From positions 1-63,961 of the forward strand of contig UQPQ01000011.1 in NCBI GenBank assembly GCA_900542985.1: DNA of 63,961 bases, given 5' to 3'. How positions within the stretch are numbered: the first letter of the stretch is position 1; each line of letters begins with the position of its first letter. The position numbers were made by a program, and so were the translations under genes. Shown one piece after another: positions 1-9,090 of the stretch. The stretch comes from an uncultured Bacteroides sp. GTDB taxonomy: Bacteria; Bacteroidota; Bacteroidia; Bacteroidales; Bacteroidaceae. The notes under the pieces were generated by a model. It saw only the letters and a program-made list of their open reading frames with translations. It made no database searches and was not told the DNA's origin.

Positions 1-115
1 TGGGCAACTTTTTGTTGCTCAGGAACTTATAAATAAAGTTAAATTATAGTGTTGCGGAATTAAGGATGAATAAAAAAAGGTCTAAGGGACGGATCTAAAC
101 TAAAATTTAAAGAGT

Positions 116-724
116 ATGAAAAAGTTTTTATTGACAGCAGTGTTAGGTATGTTTGCTTTGGCTGGTTTTTCTCAGGTAAAGTGGGATGCTAAAGTTGGTA
201 TGTCTATGACTAACTTGACTGGTGACATGGATGGTGATATGAAAATCGGTTACAATGTAGGTGTAGGCATGGACTATGCATTCTCAGAAGACTGGTCTTT
301 GCAGTCTGGTTTGAACTTTACTGGTAAAGGTGCTAAAGGTGAGGGTATAAAAATTAAAATGAACTATGTAGAACTTCCTATCTTGGCTGCATACAAATTT
401 GCTTTGGGAGAAAATATGAAGTTCGTTGTAAATGCAGGTCCTTACTTGGCTGTTGGATTAGGAGGTAAAATGAGTGTTGATGGAGCAGATGGAGAAGAAG
501 GTGGTGATATCAAACTTTTCTCTAAAGAAGATGGTGCTGAAGAAGCTTTGATGAAAAGATTTGATTTGGGTATCCAGTATGGTATCGGTTTGGAAGTAGG
601 TGAACATTACTTGGTAAACCTTACAGGACAGAATGGATTTATCAATCCTTTGAATGATAAAGTTTGGGGTGAAGCATCTACTAAAAACATGGCATTCTCT
701 ATCTCTGTAGGTTATAGATTCTGA
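116..724 (+). CDS. Outer-membrane beta-barrel protein, PorT-like
   Basis: The 202-residue product begins with a clear type I signal peptide (MKKFLLTAVLGMFALAGFSQ) and continues as alternating hydrophobic/polar strands rich in Gly and aromatic residues. It ends in an aromatic residue (VGYRF), as outer-membrane barrels do. It resembles the small 8-strand PorT/OmpA-like barrels common in Bacteroidota. An acidic, Gly-rich stretch near residues 120-145 is probably a surface loop. It appears monocistronic, with a strong terminator just downstream. No specific ligand or partner can be read from the sequence. Confidence 0.8.
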   Translation: MKKFLLTAVLGMFALAGFSQVKWDAKVGMSMTNLTGDMDGDMKIGYNVGVGMDYAFSEDWSLQSGLNFTGKGAKGEGIKIKMNYVELPILAAYKFALGENMKFVVNAGPYLAVGLGGKMSVDGADGEEGGDIKLFSKEDGAEEALMKRFDLGIQYGIGLEVGEHYLVNLTGQNGFINPLNDKVWGEASTKNMAFSISVGYRF

Positions 725-748
725 TCATAAAATCTTGTAATAATCTGG

Positions 749-790
749 CGGCTTCAAGGTGATTTTGCTTTGAAGCCGTTTTTTTTGATA
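749..790 (+). terminator. Rho-independent terminator of the barrel gene
   Basis: A 9-bp perfect stem (CGGCTTCAA at 749-757 with TTGAAGCCG at 770-778) is followed by a run of T. It lies 25 nt after the stop codon of the barrel gene. Confidence 0.9.
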
Positions 791-1639
791 TGTTGTTTGG
801 GAATACAGAAAACAGAGGGCATTTTTAAGATGTTATCTGCTTTGCAAATTGTCAGATTCTTAATTATCGCTGAAAACGTTTGGTGTAAAGTATCATTTTG
901 TCAATTTAGAGGCTTCTAGAATGCGTTATTTGAACCCAGATTAAGATTTCCTGAAAAATATGGCTGTTTTTAGCCGTTTTGTGAAATCATAAATCTTTTA
1001 AACAGCACGCTTTTGTATAATTATGTTGTTCTTGGGTTTAGTTTCTTGGTTGATTGTTGTACTATCTCTTGTTTAATGCGTTTTTTGTTATTTAAAAGAA
1101 GATGTAAAAAATAGGTGGAAAAGTGAAAACAAGAGGTGAATTTTCTTGGAAAACGCTTTATAGGTCGACTAAATTATTCCGACTGGTTGCGTTGGCTGAT
1201 GTTATTAGTCGCGTAAGCTGCTGTTTCAAGTAACGAAAGCCATTGTTACAAGTACCGTTGGTTCATTATACAGGTCGTGTATTCCCTTTAATCGACCCTT
1301 GGAAAGGTGTTGTATAGCATGTATTGGACTATTTTTGAGGATATTTCTGCTTTTTTTCTATGCAAAATAGAAGAAGATGAAGTTAGCGAAAATTGATAAA
1401 GGGAAACAAAAAGATACTGGCCAAGCCTTTTTTGTGTGAGATTGTAAAAATGAAATCTCGGAGCTGAAAAGAAGTTGTTTTTTGTTTGTGCCCTTTTAGG
1501 GTAAGTATTCCTGCTTTACATTCCAGTAATGCTCCAATAGCGAAATTTTCTGTATTTTGTAAGTGAATAATCGTGCTAAGTCTGCTTTTTTTCTTTTCTT
1601 TGTGTCTCGAATAAATACATTATAAAACAAATCAAAATC
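791..1639. other. Long non-coding gap with a repeat element (copy A)
   Basis: About 850 bp without a convincing gene on either strand. Short anchors in it recur in the same order in the gap at 44.6-45.1 kb: TCAAnTnAGAGGCTTCT (from 901 here, 44638 there), CTGTTTTT (963; 44701), AAAAGTGAA (1119; 44911), GGTTGCGTTG (1185; 44945), TTGTAYAGCAT (1310; 45048) and ATATTTCT followed by T (about 1342; 45059). The first and fifth anchors are 409 and 410 nt apart in the two copies. This suggests two diverged copies of one non-coding element. Function unknown. Confidence 0.5.
1162..1315. repeat. Seven tandem degenerate 22-nt units (array A)
   Basis: Units start at 1162, 1184, 1206, 1228, 1250, 1272 and 1294. 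Together with the five units at 44944-45053 they give a consensus of WRGTNNCGTNNG, four variable bases, then TKNTAC. Across the 12 units the last base is a pyrimidine in 12, the T at position 17 occurs in 11, and the G at position 3 and A at position 21 in 10 each. The array ends immediately before AGCAT, as array B does. Seen by eye; not known to me as a described repeat. Confidence 0.55.
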
Positions 1640-2464
1640 ATGTTAGGAAGTATAGTTTGGGATGTTGATCCTGTATTGGTGCATATAGGCTCATTGGAAA
1701 TCCGTTGGTATGGATTGATGTGGGGACTTGGTTTTATCTTTGCCTATGAATTTATGTCTCGTCTGTTTAAAAGAGAGAAGTATCCGGATAACTGGGCGGA
1801 TAAACTTTTTATATATTGCATTGTAAGTAGTGTTATTGGTGCTCGTTTGGGACATTGCCTGTTTTATGAATGGGATTATTACGGTGCACATCCAATGGAA
1901 ATTTTAAAGATTTGGAAAGGTGGACTAGCCAGCCATGGAGGGGTCTTTGCACTGATATTGGCGTTGATTTGGTATTCTAAGAAGGTGACAAAGAAAAGCG
2001 TGTGGTGGTTGTTCGACCGTATGATTCCTGCTGTAGCTGTGGTATGTATGTGCATTCGTTTCGGTAACTTGATGAATTCTGAAATATTTGGCTATCCTAC
2101 AACCTTGCCTTGGGGATTTGAGTTTATCCGTTCGCGTGAATGGCAGGAATTGTATAATCGGGATGGAGTGGCACAAGCCTGTCATCCTACTCAGATATAC
2201 GAGATGCTTTATTGCTTGATAGCGTTAGTGACCTCGTGGCTGATGTATTACAAATTTCACCTTCAAAAGCGAATCGGTCTGATAACTGGAGTTTCTCTCT
2301 TGATTTTCTTTGGTGCACGATTTGGACTGGAATTTATGAAAAATCCTCAGGTAGCAGAAGAGGTAAATATGACGCTTAATATCGGTCAGTGGCTCAGTGT
2401 TCCTCTTATTTTACTTGGTATATATCTTATTTCCACCTGTAAGACCCGAAAAGAATGTTTTTGA
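1640..2464 (+). CDS. lgt: Prolipoprotein diacylglyceryl transferase
   Basis: Inner-membrane enzyme that moves a diacylglyceryl group from phosphatidylglycerol to the lipobox cysteine, the first step of lipoprotein maturation. The 274-residue protein is polytopic and carries the family hallmarks: GGLASHGG at residues 94-101 with the catalytic-region His99, the signature RFGNLMNSE at 140-148, and HPTQIYE at 182-188. Length is normal. The many lipoproteins in this window (SusD, glycan-binding protein, endo-GH32, NigD-like) would be its substrates. It is not in an obvious operon; a long inverted repeat follows. Confidence 0.95.
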   Translation: MLGSIVWDVDPVLVHIGSLEIRWYGLMWGLGFIFAYEFMSRLFKREKYPDNWADKLFIYCIVSSVIGARLGHCLFYEWDYYGAHPMEILKIWKGGLASHGGVFALILALIWYSKKVTKKSVWWLFDRMIPAVAVVCMCIRFGNLMNSEIFGYPTTLPWGFEFIRSREWQELYNRDGVAQACHPTQIYEMLYCLIALVTSWLMYYKFHLQKRIGLITGVSLLIFFGARFGLEFMKNPQVAEEVNMTLNIGQWLSVPLILLGIYLISTCKTRKECF

Positions 2465-2525
2465 TGATACAAAGTGAAAGAATAGAACGTAAACTGTTAT
2501 GATATAGGAATTTAACACTGTTGAT

Positions 2526-2591
2526 AAAAATGTTTCATCCTCTTGCAAACTTGTTTCATGTAACAGATTTGCAAGAGGATGAAACATTTTT
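2526..2591 (+). terminator. Long perfect inverted repeat, probable lgt terminator
   Basis: Two 24-nt arms (2526-2549 and 2568-2591) are exact reverse complements around an 18-nt loop. The stem ends in A on the left and T on the right, so it can act as an intrinsic terminator in both directions. It separates lgt from the fructan locus. Confidence 0.75.
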
Positions 2592-2600
2592 TATGCCTTC

Positions 2601-2624
2601 CAAATGTAATGGCATGTACATTTG
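2601..2624 (+). promoter_or_regulatory. Candidate promoter/operator upstream of susC
   Basis: TACATTTG at 2617-2624 fits the Bacteroidota -7 element TAnnTTTG. It is also the right arm of a perfect dyad with CAAATGTA at 2601-2608, with an 8-nt spacer. It lies about 60 nt upstream of the susC start. No good -33 TTTG is seen, consistent with a promoter that needs an activator such as the hybrid regulator at 14601. The operator role is inference. Confidence 0.5.
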
Positions 2625-2686
2625 CAACACCGTTTAAAAACGGATGATAAGTAATTATTAATGTTAAACTTAATTTTAATGCGTAG

Positions 2687-5600
2687 ATGGAAAGCATAAA
2701 AAGAACATTTCTATTGACTATCTTATTTATGATGGTATGTTCGGTAATGCAGGCGCAAGGTTTGCAGGTATCTGGAACTGTGATTTCTAAATCTGATGGT
2801 CAGCCCGTAATTGGAGCTACTATTCTGGAGCAGGGTACGACCAATGGTACAATTACCGATTTTGACGGTAAGTTCTCTCTTTCGGTTCAGCCGGAGGCTA
2901 AAATTTCAATTTCGTATATCGGTTTCAAAACTCAAGTGGTAAAAGCGCAAAATATACTAAACATTGTGTTGGAAGAAGATACGGAAGTGCTGGATGAAGT
3001 AGTTGTAACAGGTTACACTACTCAACGTAAAGCAGATTTAACTGGTGCTGTATCTGTTGTTAGTATGGATGATTTATCTAAGCAGAATGAAAATAATCCG
3101 ATGAAAGCTTTACAAGGTCGTGTTCCAGGTATGAATATTACAGCAGATGGTAATCCGAGTGGTTCAACAACAATTCGTATTCGTGGTATTGGCACATTAA
3201 ATAACAATGACCCTCTTTATATTATTGACGGTGTACCTACTAAAGGTGGAATGCATGAATTGAATGGTAATGATATAGAATCAATTCAGGTTTTAAAGGA
3301 TGCAGCTTCTGCTTCTATTTATGGTTCTCGTGCTGCCAATGGTGTGATTATCATTACAACTAAAAAAGGAAAAGAAGGTCAGTTGAAAATAAATTTTGAT
3401 GCATCGGTATCTGCTTCTATGTATAATAATAAAATGGAGGTATTGAATGCAGAAGAGTATGGTCAGGCAATGTGGCAGGCTTATGTAAATGGTGGTCAGG
3501 ATCCAAATACTAACCCCTTGGGATATAAATATGATTGGGGATATGATAGTAATGGCTATCCAAAATTGAACAGTATTAGTATGTCTCGTTTTCTTGACTC
3601 TAATAACACAGTTCCGTCAGCAGACACAGATTGGTTTGATGAAACGACTCGTACAGGTGTTATTCAGCAATATAATGTATCTGTAAGCAATGGATCGGAA
3701 AAAGGATCTTCTTTCTTTTCTCTTGGATATTATAAGAATTTGGGTGTTATAAAAGACACTGATTTTGAAAGATTCTCTGCTCGTATGAATTCAGACTATA
3801 ACCTGATTGGAAAAGTATTGACTGTTGGAGAACATTTCACTTTGAACCGTACTTCTGAAGTACAGGCTCCAGCTGGTTTCTTGCAAAATGTATTACAGTT
3901 TAATCCTTCTTTACCAGTTTATGATATTAATGGTAATTATGCGGGACCTGTTGGTGGCTATCCTGACCGTGAAAATCCTGTAGCACGTTTGGATCGAAAT
4001 TCGGATAATCGTTATACTTATTGGCGTATGTTCGGAGATGCATATATTAATTTAAATCCGTTTAAAGGTTTTAATATCCGTTCTACATTTGGTTTGGATT
4101 ATTCTCAAAAACAACAACGTATTTTTACTTATCCTATTACAGAAGGAAATGTTGCAAATGATAATAATGCAGTAGAAGCAAAACAAGAGCATTGGACAAA
4201 ATGGATGTGGAATGCTGTTGCTACTTATAATTTGGAAGTTGGTAAACATCGTGGCGATGTGATGGCTGGTGTGGAGTTGAATCGTGAAGATGATAGCTGG
4301 TTCTCTGGCTATAAAGAGGATTATAGTATATTAAATCCTGATTATATGTGGCCAAATGCTGGTACAGGAACAGCTCAGGCTTATGGATCGGGTGAAGGTT
4401 ATTCACTGGTTTCTTTCTTTGGTAAATTAAATTATACTTACGATGATAAATATTTATTCTCTTTGACCGTTCGTCGTGACGGTTCCTCTCGTTTTGGTAA
4501 AAATAATCGTTATGCTACATTTCCGTCTGTTTCTTTGGGATGGCGTATTAGCAATGAAAAATTCATGAAGGAGCTTACTTGGCTGAATGATTTAAAAATT
4601 CGTGCTTCATGGGGACAGACAGGTAATCAAGAAATTTCAAATATAGCTCGTTATACTATTTATGTTCCTAATTATGGCGTAACTGAGTCTGGAGGACAGA
4701 GCTACGGAACTTCTTATGATATTGCTGGCACAAATGGAGGTAGTATTCTTCAGTCTGGATTTAAACGTAACCAGATTGGAAACGATGATATTAAATGGGA
4801 AACTACCACTCAGACAAACTTAGGTTTTGATTTCTCTTTATTTGATCAGGCTTTATATGGATCATTCGATTGGTTCTATAAGAAAACAACAGATATTCTT
4901 GTTCAGATGGCAGGTATTGCAGCTATGGGTGAAGGTAGCACTCAGTGGATTAATGCCGGAGAAATGGAAAACAAAGGTTTCGAGCTGAACTTAGGTTATC
5001 GTAATACGACAGCATTTGGATTGAAATACGATTTGAATGGTAATATTTCTGCTTATCGTAATAAGATTACAGCACTTCCTGCAACAGTTGCTGCAAACGG
5101 TACATTTGGAGGTAATGGGGTAGAAAGTGTAATTGGGCATCCCAATGGTTCACAGGTAGGATATGTGGCAGATGGTATCTTCAAGTCACAGGCAGAAATT
5201 GATAATCACGCAACTCAAGAGGGTGCTGGCTTGGGACGTATTCGCTGGCGTGATTTAGATGGTAATGGTGTTATCAACGAAAAGGATCAGCAGTGGATTT
5301 ATGATCCGACACCAGCGTTCAGTTATGGATTGAATCTCTATTTGGAGTATAAGAACTTTGACCTGACTATGTTCTGGCAAGGCGTACAGGGAGTTGACGT
5401 AATTAGTGACTTAAAAAAGGAAACAGACTTGTGGAGCGGGCTGAATATTGGCTTTTTAAATAAAGGAAAACGAGTGCTTGATGCTTGGAGTCCGACTAAT
5501 CCAGACTCGGATATTCCTGCACTGTCGCGTGATGATGTCAATAATGAAAAACGTGTATCTACCTATTTTGTAGAAAATGGTTCATTCTTGAAATTGCGTA

Positions 5601-5794
5601 ATCTTCAGATTGGTTACAATGTTCCTCAGAATTTTGCGAAGAAGATGAAAATGGAACGTTTACGCCTTTATTTGAGTGCACAGAATTTGCTTACTATTAA
5701 GAGTAAGGAATTTACAGGAGTTGATCCGGAAAATCCAAATTATGGTTATCCGATTCCTTTGAACTTAACTTTTGGTATTAATGTCAGCTTTTAA
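2687..5794 (+). CDS. SusC-like TonB-dependent transporter of the fructan locus
   Basis: Outer-membrane importer for fructan oligosaccharides, powered by TonB. The 1035-residue protein has a signal peptide (cleavage after about residue 24, VMQAQ), a carboxypeptidase-regulatory-like Ig domain (roughly 26-105, GTVISKSDGQPVIGATI), a TonB-box region DEVVVTGY, a plug with the SusC signature (IRIRGIGTLNNNDPLYIIDG) and a large barrel ending in an aromatic residue. It is the first gene of a same-strand cluster, 26 bp before susD. Gene order matches the levan locus of B. thetaiotaomicron (susC BT1763), so levan-type fructan is the likely cargo; specificity is inferred from the neighbours. Confidence 0.93.
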   Translation: MESIKRTFLLTILFMMVCSVMQAQGLQVSGTVISKSDGQPVIGATILEQGTTNGTITDFDGKFSLSVQPEAKISISYIGFKTQVVKAQNILNIVLEEDTEVLDEVVVTGYTTQRKADLTGAVSVVSMDDLSKQNENNPMKALQGRVPGMNITADGNPSGSTTIRIRGIGTLNNNDPLYIIDGVPTKGGMHELNGNDIESIQVLKDAASASIYGSRAANGVIIITTKKGKEGQLKINFDASVSASMYNNKMEVLNAEEYGQAMWQAYVNGGQDPNTNPLGYKYDWGYDSNGYPKLNSISMSRFLDSNNTVPSADTDWFDETTRTGVIQQYNVSVSNGSEKGSSFFSLGYYKNLGVIKDTDFERFSARMNSDYNLIGKVLTVGEHFTLNRTSEVQAPAGFLQNVLQFNPSLPVYDINGNYAGPVGGYPDRENPVARLDRNSDNRYTYWRMFGDAYINLNPFKGFNIRSTFGLDYSQKQQRIFTYPITEGNVANDNNAVEAKQEHWTKWMWNAVATYNLEVGKHRGDVMAGVELNREDDSWFSGYKEDYSILNPDYMWPNAGTGTAQAYGSGEGYSLVSFFGKLNYTYDDKYLFSLTVRRDGSSRFGKNNRYATFPSVSLGWRISNEKFMKELTWLNDLKIRASWGQTGNQEISNIARYTIYVPNYGVTESGGQSYGTSYDIAGTNGGSILQSGFKRNQIGNDDIKWETTTQTNLGFDFSLFDQALYGSFDWFYKKTTDILVQMAGIAAMGEGSTQWINAGEMENKGFELNLGYRNTTAFGLKYDLNGNISAYRNKITALPATVAANGTFGGNGVESVIGHPNGSQVGYVADGIFKSQAEIDNHATQEGAGLGRIRWRDLDGNGVINEKDQQWIYDPTPAFSYGLNLYLEYKNFDLTMFWQGVQGVDVISDLKKETDLWSGLNIGFLNKGKRVLDAWSPTNPDSDIPALSRDDVNNEKRVSTYFVENGSFLKLRNLQIGYNVPQNFAKKMKMERLRLYLSAQNLLTIKSKEFTGVDPENPNYGYPIPLNLTFGINVSF

Positions 5795-5820
5795 TTTGGA
5801 AAACTATTAAAACGAAAATT

Positions 5821-7554
5821 ATGAGAAATTTATTATATGCGACAGTTTTAGGTTTTACGTTGGCTTGCTCTGGATGTTCTAACTTTCTGGAAGATCAAGT
5901 GCCACAAGGAACTATTGATAATGAACAGTTACAGAATCCCGCTTATGTAGATAATCTGGTGATTTCTGCTTATGCGGTGTGGATTTCTGCAGAAGATATT
6001 AACTCATCGTTTTCTATGTGGAATTATGATGTGCGTTCGGATGATGCCTATAAAGGTGGAAACGGAACTGAAGATGGTGATGTTTTTCATGCTTTGGAAA
6101 TTTCACAGGGCGTTATGACTACTGCATGGAATATCAGTGATATGTGGCAGCGTTTGTATAATTGCATTTCTCGTGCTAATACAGCTTTACAGTTGCTGAA
6201 TCAGCTTGATGAGAGTACTTATCCATTAAAGCAGCAACGAATCGCTGAGATGAAATTCTTACGTGGACATGGGCACTTCTTGCTGAAGCAGTTGTATAAG
6301 CACATTGTTTTGGCAAATGATGAAAATCTTACTCCCGAAGAATATAACAATCTTTCTAATACAACTTATACAAATGATGAAAGTTGGCAGCAGATAGCAA
6401 ATGATTTTCAGTTCGCTTATGACAATCTGCCAGATACACAAGCTGATAAAGGACGTCCAACTAGAGCCGCAGCCGCAGCTTATTTGGCAAAGACTTATTT
6501 GTATAAGGCTTATCGTCAGGATAATCCTGAAAATAATGAAGTAACAAGCATTAATGCTGAAGATTTAGCAAAAGTAGTTCAGTATACTGAAAAGTCTATT
6601 ATGTCTGCTGGCGGATACGATTTAGAGTCGGATTTCCATAATAATTTCCGTCCGGAACCTCAGTATGAAAATGGATGTGAGTCATTGTGGGCTATGCAAT
6701 ATTCTATGAACGACGGAACAAACAATGGTAATTGTAACTGGTCGTTTGGATTGATTGTTCCTAATATTCCAGGAGTGACAGATGGTGGTTGTGACTTTTA
6801 TAAACCAAGTCAGAACTTGGTGAATGCCTTTAGAACTGATATGGATGGACATCCGTTGTTTGATACCTTTAATAATAGTGATTATAATATTGCAACTGAT
6901 AATGTAGACCCTCGTCTGTTTTTGACTGTAGGTATGCCTGGATTTCCCTATGAGTTTAATAAGAATTATATGATGGATAAATCTTCTACCTGGAGTCGTA
7001 GCAATGGTCTTTATGGTTATTATGTAACATTGAAGCATAATGTAGATCCTGATGGGGATTATTTAATAAAAGGAGGTTGGTGGGGTAGTCCTATGAATCA
7101 TATTGTTTTGCGTTATTCGGATGTTTTATTAATGCGTGCCGAGGCCTTGATTCAATTGAATGATGGTCGTCTAAATGAAGCAATTAGTTTGATTAATGAA
7201 GTTCGTAATCGTGCTAGCCAAAGTACTACTATGATTGCTGATTATCCTACTGCTTATGGTGTTACTTTCTATGTGAAGCCTTATACAGGAACTTACACCA
7301 AGGATGAGGCTATGAAGATGTTGAAATTTGAGCGTCGTGTGGAGTTAGCTATGGAAAGTGACCGTTTCTTTGATTTGGTTCGTTGGGGTGAAGCTGATCA
7401 GGTTCTGAATAAATATTATGCAGAAGAAGCTGACAATTGTGCTATTTACTCTAATGCTTCGTTTACTAAAAATAAAAATGAGTACTTGCCGATACCATTT
7501 GCACAGATAAGTGCTAGCAATGGTAATTATACACAGAATTGTGGCGGCTGGTAA
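5821..7554 (+). CDS. SusD-like starch/fructan-binding lipoprotein
   Basis: Surface lipoprotein that forms a lid over its SusC partner and hands it glycan. The 577-residue product has a lipoprotein signal with candidate lipidation cysteines at 16 or 19 (LACSGC), followed by the SusD N-terminal signature (NFLEDQVPQGT). The helical TPR-like core and C-terminal RagB/SusD motif are visible (FERRVELAMESDRFFDLVRWG, about residues 502-522). It directly follows susC. Orthology to the levan-locus SusD (BT1762) is inferred from order and partners. Confidence 0.93.
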   Translation: MRNLLYATVLGFTLACSGCSNFLEDQVPQGTIDNEQLQNPAYVDNLVISAYAVWISAEDINSSFSMWNYDVRSDDAYKGGNGTEDGDVFHALEISQGVMTTAWNISDMWQRLYNCISRANTALQLLNQLDESTYPLKQQRIAEMKFLRGHGHFLLKQLYKHIVLANDENLTPEEYNNLSNTTYTNDESWQQIANDFQFAYDNLPDTQADKGRPTRAAAAAYLAKTYLYKAYRQDNPENNEVTSINAEDLAKVVQYTEKSIMSAGGYDLESDFHNNFRPEPQYENGCESLWAMQYSMNDGTNNGNCNWSFGLIVPNIPGVTDGGCDFYKPSQNLVNAFRTDMDGHPLFDTFNNSDYNIATDNVDPRLFLTVGMPGFPYEFNKNYMMDKSSTWSRSNGLYGYYVTLKHNVDPDGDYLIKGGWWGSPMNHIVLRYSDVLLMRAEALIQLNDGRLNEAISLINEVRNRASQSTTMIADYPTAYGVTFYVKPYTGTYTKDEAMKMLKFERRVELAMESDRFFDLVRWGEADQVLNKYYAEEADNCAIYSNASFTKNKNEYLPIPFAQISASNGNYTQNCGGW

Positions 7555-7575
7555 TTAAATTGTAAATCTTGATAA

Positions 7576-8991
7576 ATGAATATTATGAATGCAATAAAAT
7601 ATATTAATAAAGTTTTCTTCATCCTTCTCTCTTTGGCTTTTATTGCAGGGTGTGATGATGATAATACGTCAGATCTTCAGTTGAACGGGCAAACTTGGCT
7701 GAATTCATTGCAACTTGAAGAATATCAGGGAATCATTGATAATTCGACTAAAACTGTTGTAGTTGGAGTGCCTGTCGGTTATGATACAGATGCTATGAAG
7801 GTAACGGCAATTGAAGTTTCCGAAGGTGCTGAAGCTTCAATGAAAGTTGGAGATATTGTAAATTTTTCTTTCCCTCAGACAATTAAGGTAACTAGTGGTG
7901 ATGCTTTCTTGGATTATACTGTTACAGTTAAACATGATGAAGCTAAAATTACATCCTTCAAATTGAACAATGATTATATCGGTATTATTGATGAAGAGAA
8001 TTCTTCAATCTTGGTACGAATCCCGACAACTGTTGATATAAAATCTTTGATTCCTACGATTGAAACAACTCCTGGGGCAACGGTTTCTCCAGCTTCAGGA
8101 CAAGCCGTAGACTTCACTAATCCAGTTGAATTTACAGTTACTTATCAGAGTGCAACTACTGTTTATACTGTAAATGTTGTTCAGTCTGATTCTCCTAGTG
8201 CAGTATATGTCGGTTTGGCTTCTTCAATAGATGAGTTGAATCTTGAAGAACAGGAAGCTGCAAAATGGATGTTGAAGTATATTCCAAATGCGCAGTATTT
8301 ATCATTTGATGATGTTCGTACAGGAAGAGTTGATCTGAAGGATTGTAAGGTAATGTGGTGGCATCTGCATATTGATGGTGGCATTGATTCAATGACTAAA
8401 TTTGAAGCTGCTGCTCCGAGTGCTGTACAGGCTTTATCAAAGGTGAAAGAGTTTTATGAAAATGGAGGTAGTTTGTTGCTGACTCGTTTTGCTACATTCT
8501 ATGCAGCTAAGCTGGGTGTTACCAAGGATGGAAATGCTCCTAATAACTGTTGGGGACAGTCGGAAGAGACAGGTGAAATAACTACAGGTCCTTGGAGCTT
8601 CTTTGTAACCAATCATGAAACTCATCCTCTTTATGAAGGTGTGGATATATCAACGATTGATGGTAAAAAGGGAATTTATATGTGTGATGCAGGCTACCGG
8701 ATAACTAATAGTACTGCTCAGTGGCACATCGGTTCCGATTGGGGAGGATATGAAGATCTGAATAGCTGGGAAACAAGTCATGGTGGTGTAAGTCTGGGAT
8801 ATGGCGGTGATGGTGCTGTAGTTGTTTGGGAATACCTTTCAAGTGAAACGACTGGTGGAGTACTTTGTATCGGTTCTGGATGTTATGATTGGTATTCTTA
8901 TGGAGTAGATACTTCAGCAGATTCATATCATGGTAATGTTGCAAAGATTACTCAGAATGCAATTAATTATTTAACAAGTGAATCAAAATAA
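7576..8991 (+). CDS. Surface glycan-binding lipoprotein, DUF4960-like
   Basis: 471-residue lipoprotein: hydrophobic signal then lipobox FIAGC with Cys26, followed at once by acidic residues (CDDDN). Such an acidic run resembles the surface-export signal of Bacteroidota lipoproteins. Two Ig-like segments (about 40-210) are followed by a C-terminal domain of about 260 residues with many Trp/Tyr (SDWGGYEDL, CYDWYSYG), which I assign to DUF4960. In the B. thetaiotaomicron levan locus the gene in this position (BT1761) encodes a levan-binding surface protein. Glycan binding here is inference from position, lipidation and aromatic content. A second possible start is three codons downstream. Confidence 0.75.
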   Translation: MNIMNAIKYINKVFFILLSLAFIAGCDDDNTSDLQLNGQTWLNSLQLEEYQGIIDNSTKTVVVGVPVGYDTDAMKVTAIEVSEGAEASMKVGDIVNFSFPQTIKVTSGDAFLDYTVTVKHDEAKITSFKLNNDYIGIIDEENSSILVRIPTTVDIKSLIPTIETTPGATVSPASGQAVDFTNPVEFTVTYQSATTVYTVNVVQSDSPSAVYVGLASSIDELNLEEQEAAKWMLKYIPNAQYLSFDDVRTGRVDLKDCKVMWWHLHIDGGIDSMTKFEAAAPSAVQALSKVKEFYENGGSLLLTRFATFYAAKLGVTKDGNAPNNCWGQSEETGEITTGPWSFFVTNHETHPLYEGVDISTIDGKKGIYMCDAGYRITNSTAQWHIGSDWGGYEDLNSWETSHGGVSLGYGGDGAVVVWEYLSSETTGGVLCIGSGCYDWYSYGVDTSADSYHGNVAKITQNAINYLTSESK

Positions 8992-9005
8992 AAATTAAAT
9001 AATGA

Positions 9006-9068
9006 TTGTCCGATAAAAGAATTTTAGAAAATCAGATATTTGGAATATGTAAAATGTTTATCGGACAA
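9006..9068 (+). promoter_or_regulatory. Intra-operon stem-loop between binding protein and endo-GH32
   Basis: TTGTCCGATAAA (9006-9017) pairs perfectly with TTTATCGGACAA (9057-9068) across a 39-nt AT-rich loop, inside the 99-bp gap between the two genes. There is no T-tract, so it is unlikely to terminate fully. It may stabilise the upstream susCD mRNA or partly block read-through. Confidence 0.45.
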
Positions 9069-9090
9069 CATTAAAAAAATAATGTAATTT

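Noticed and set aside
1..115. Hairpin GGGCAAC-TTTTT-GTTGCTC at the window start
   Set aside because: Too close to the edge to judge; it may belong to a gene outside the window and lacks a following T-tract.
791..1639. Small protein genes in the long gap upstream of lgt
   Set aside because: Short open frames exist but none has a plausible start context, signal sequence or recognisable fold.
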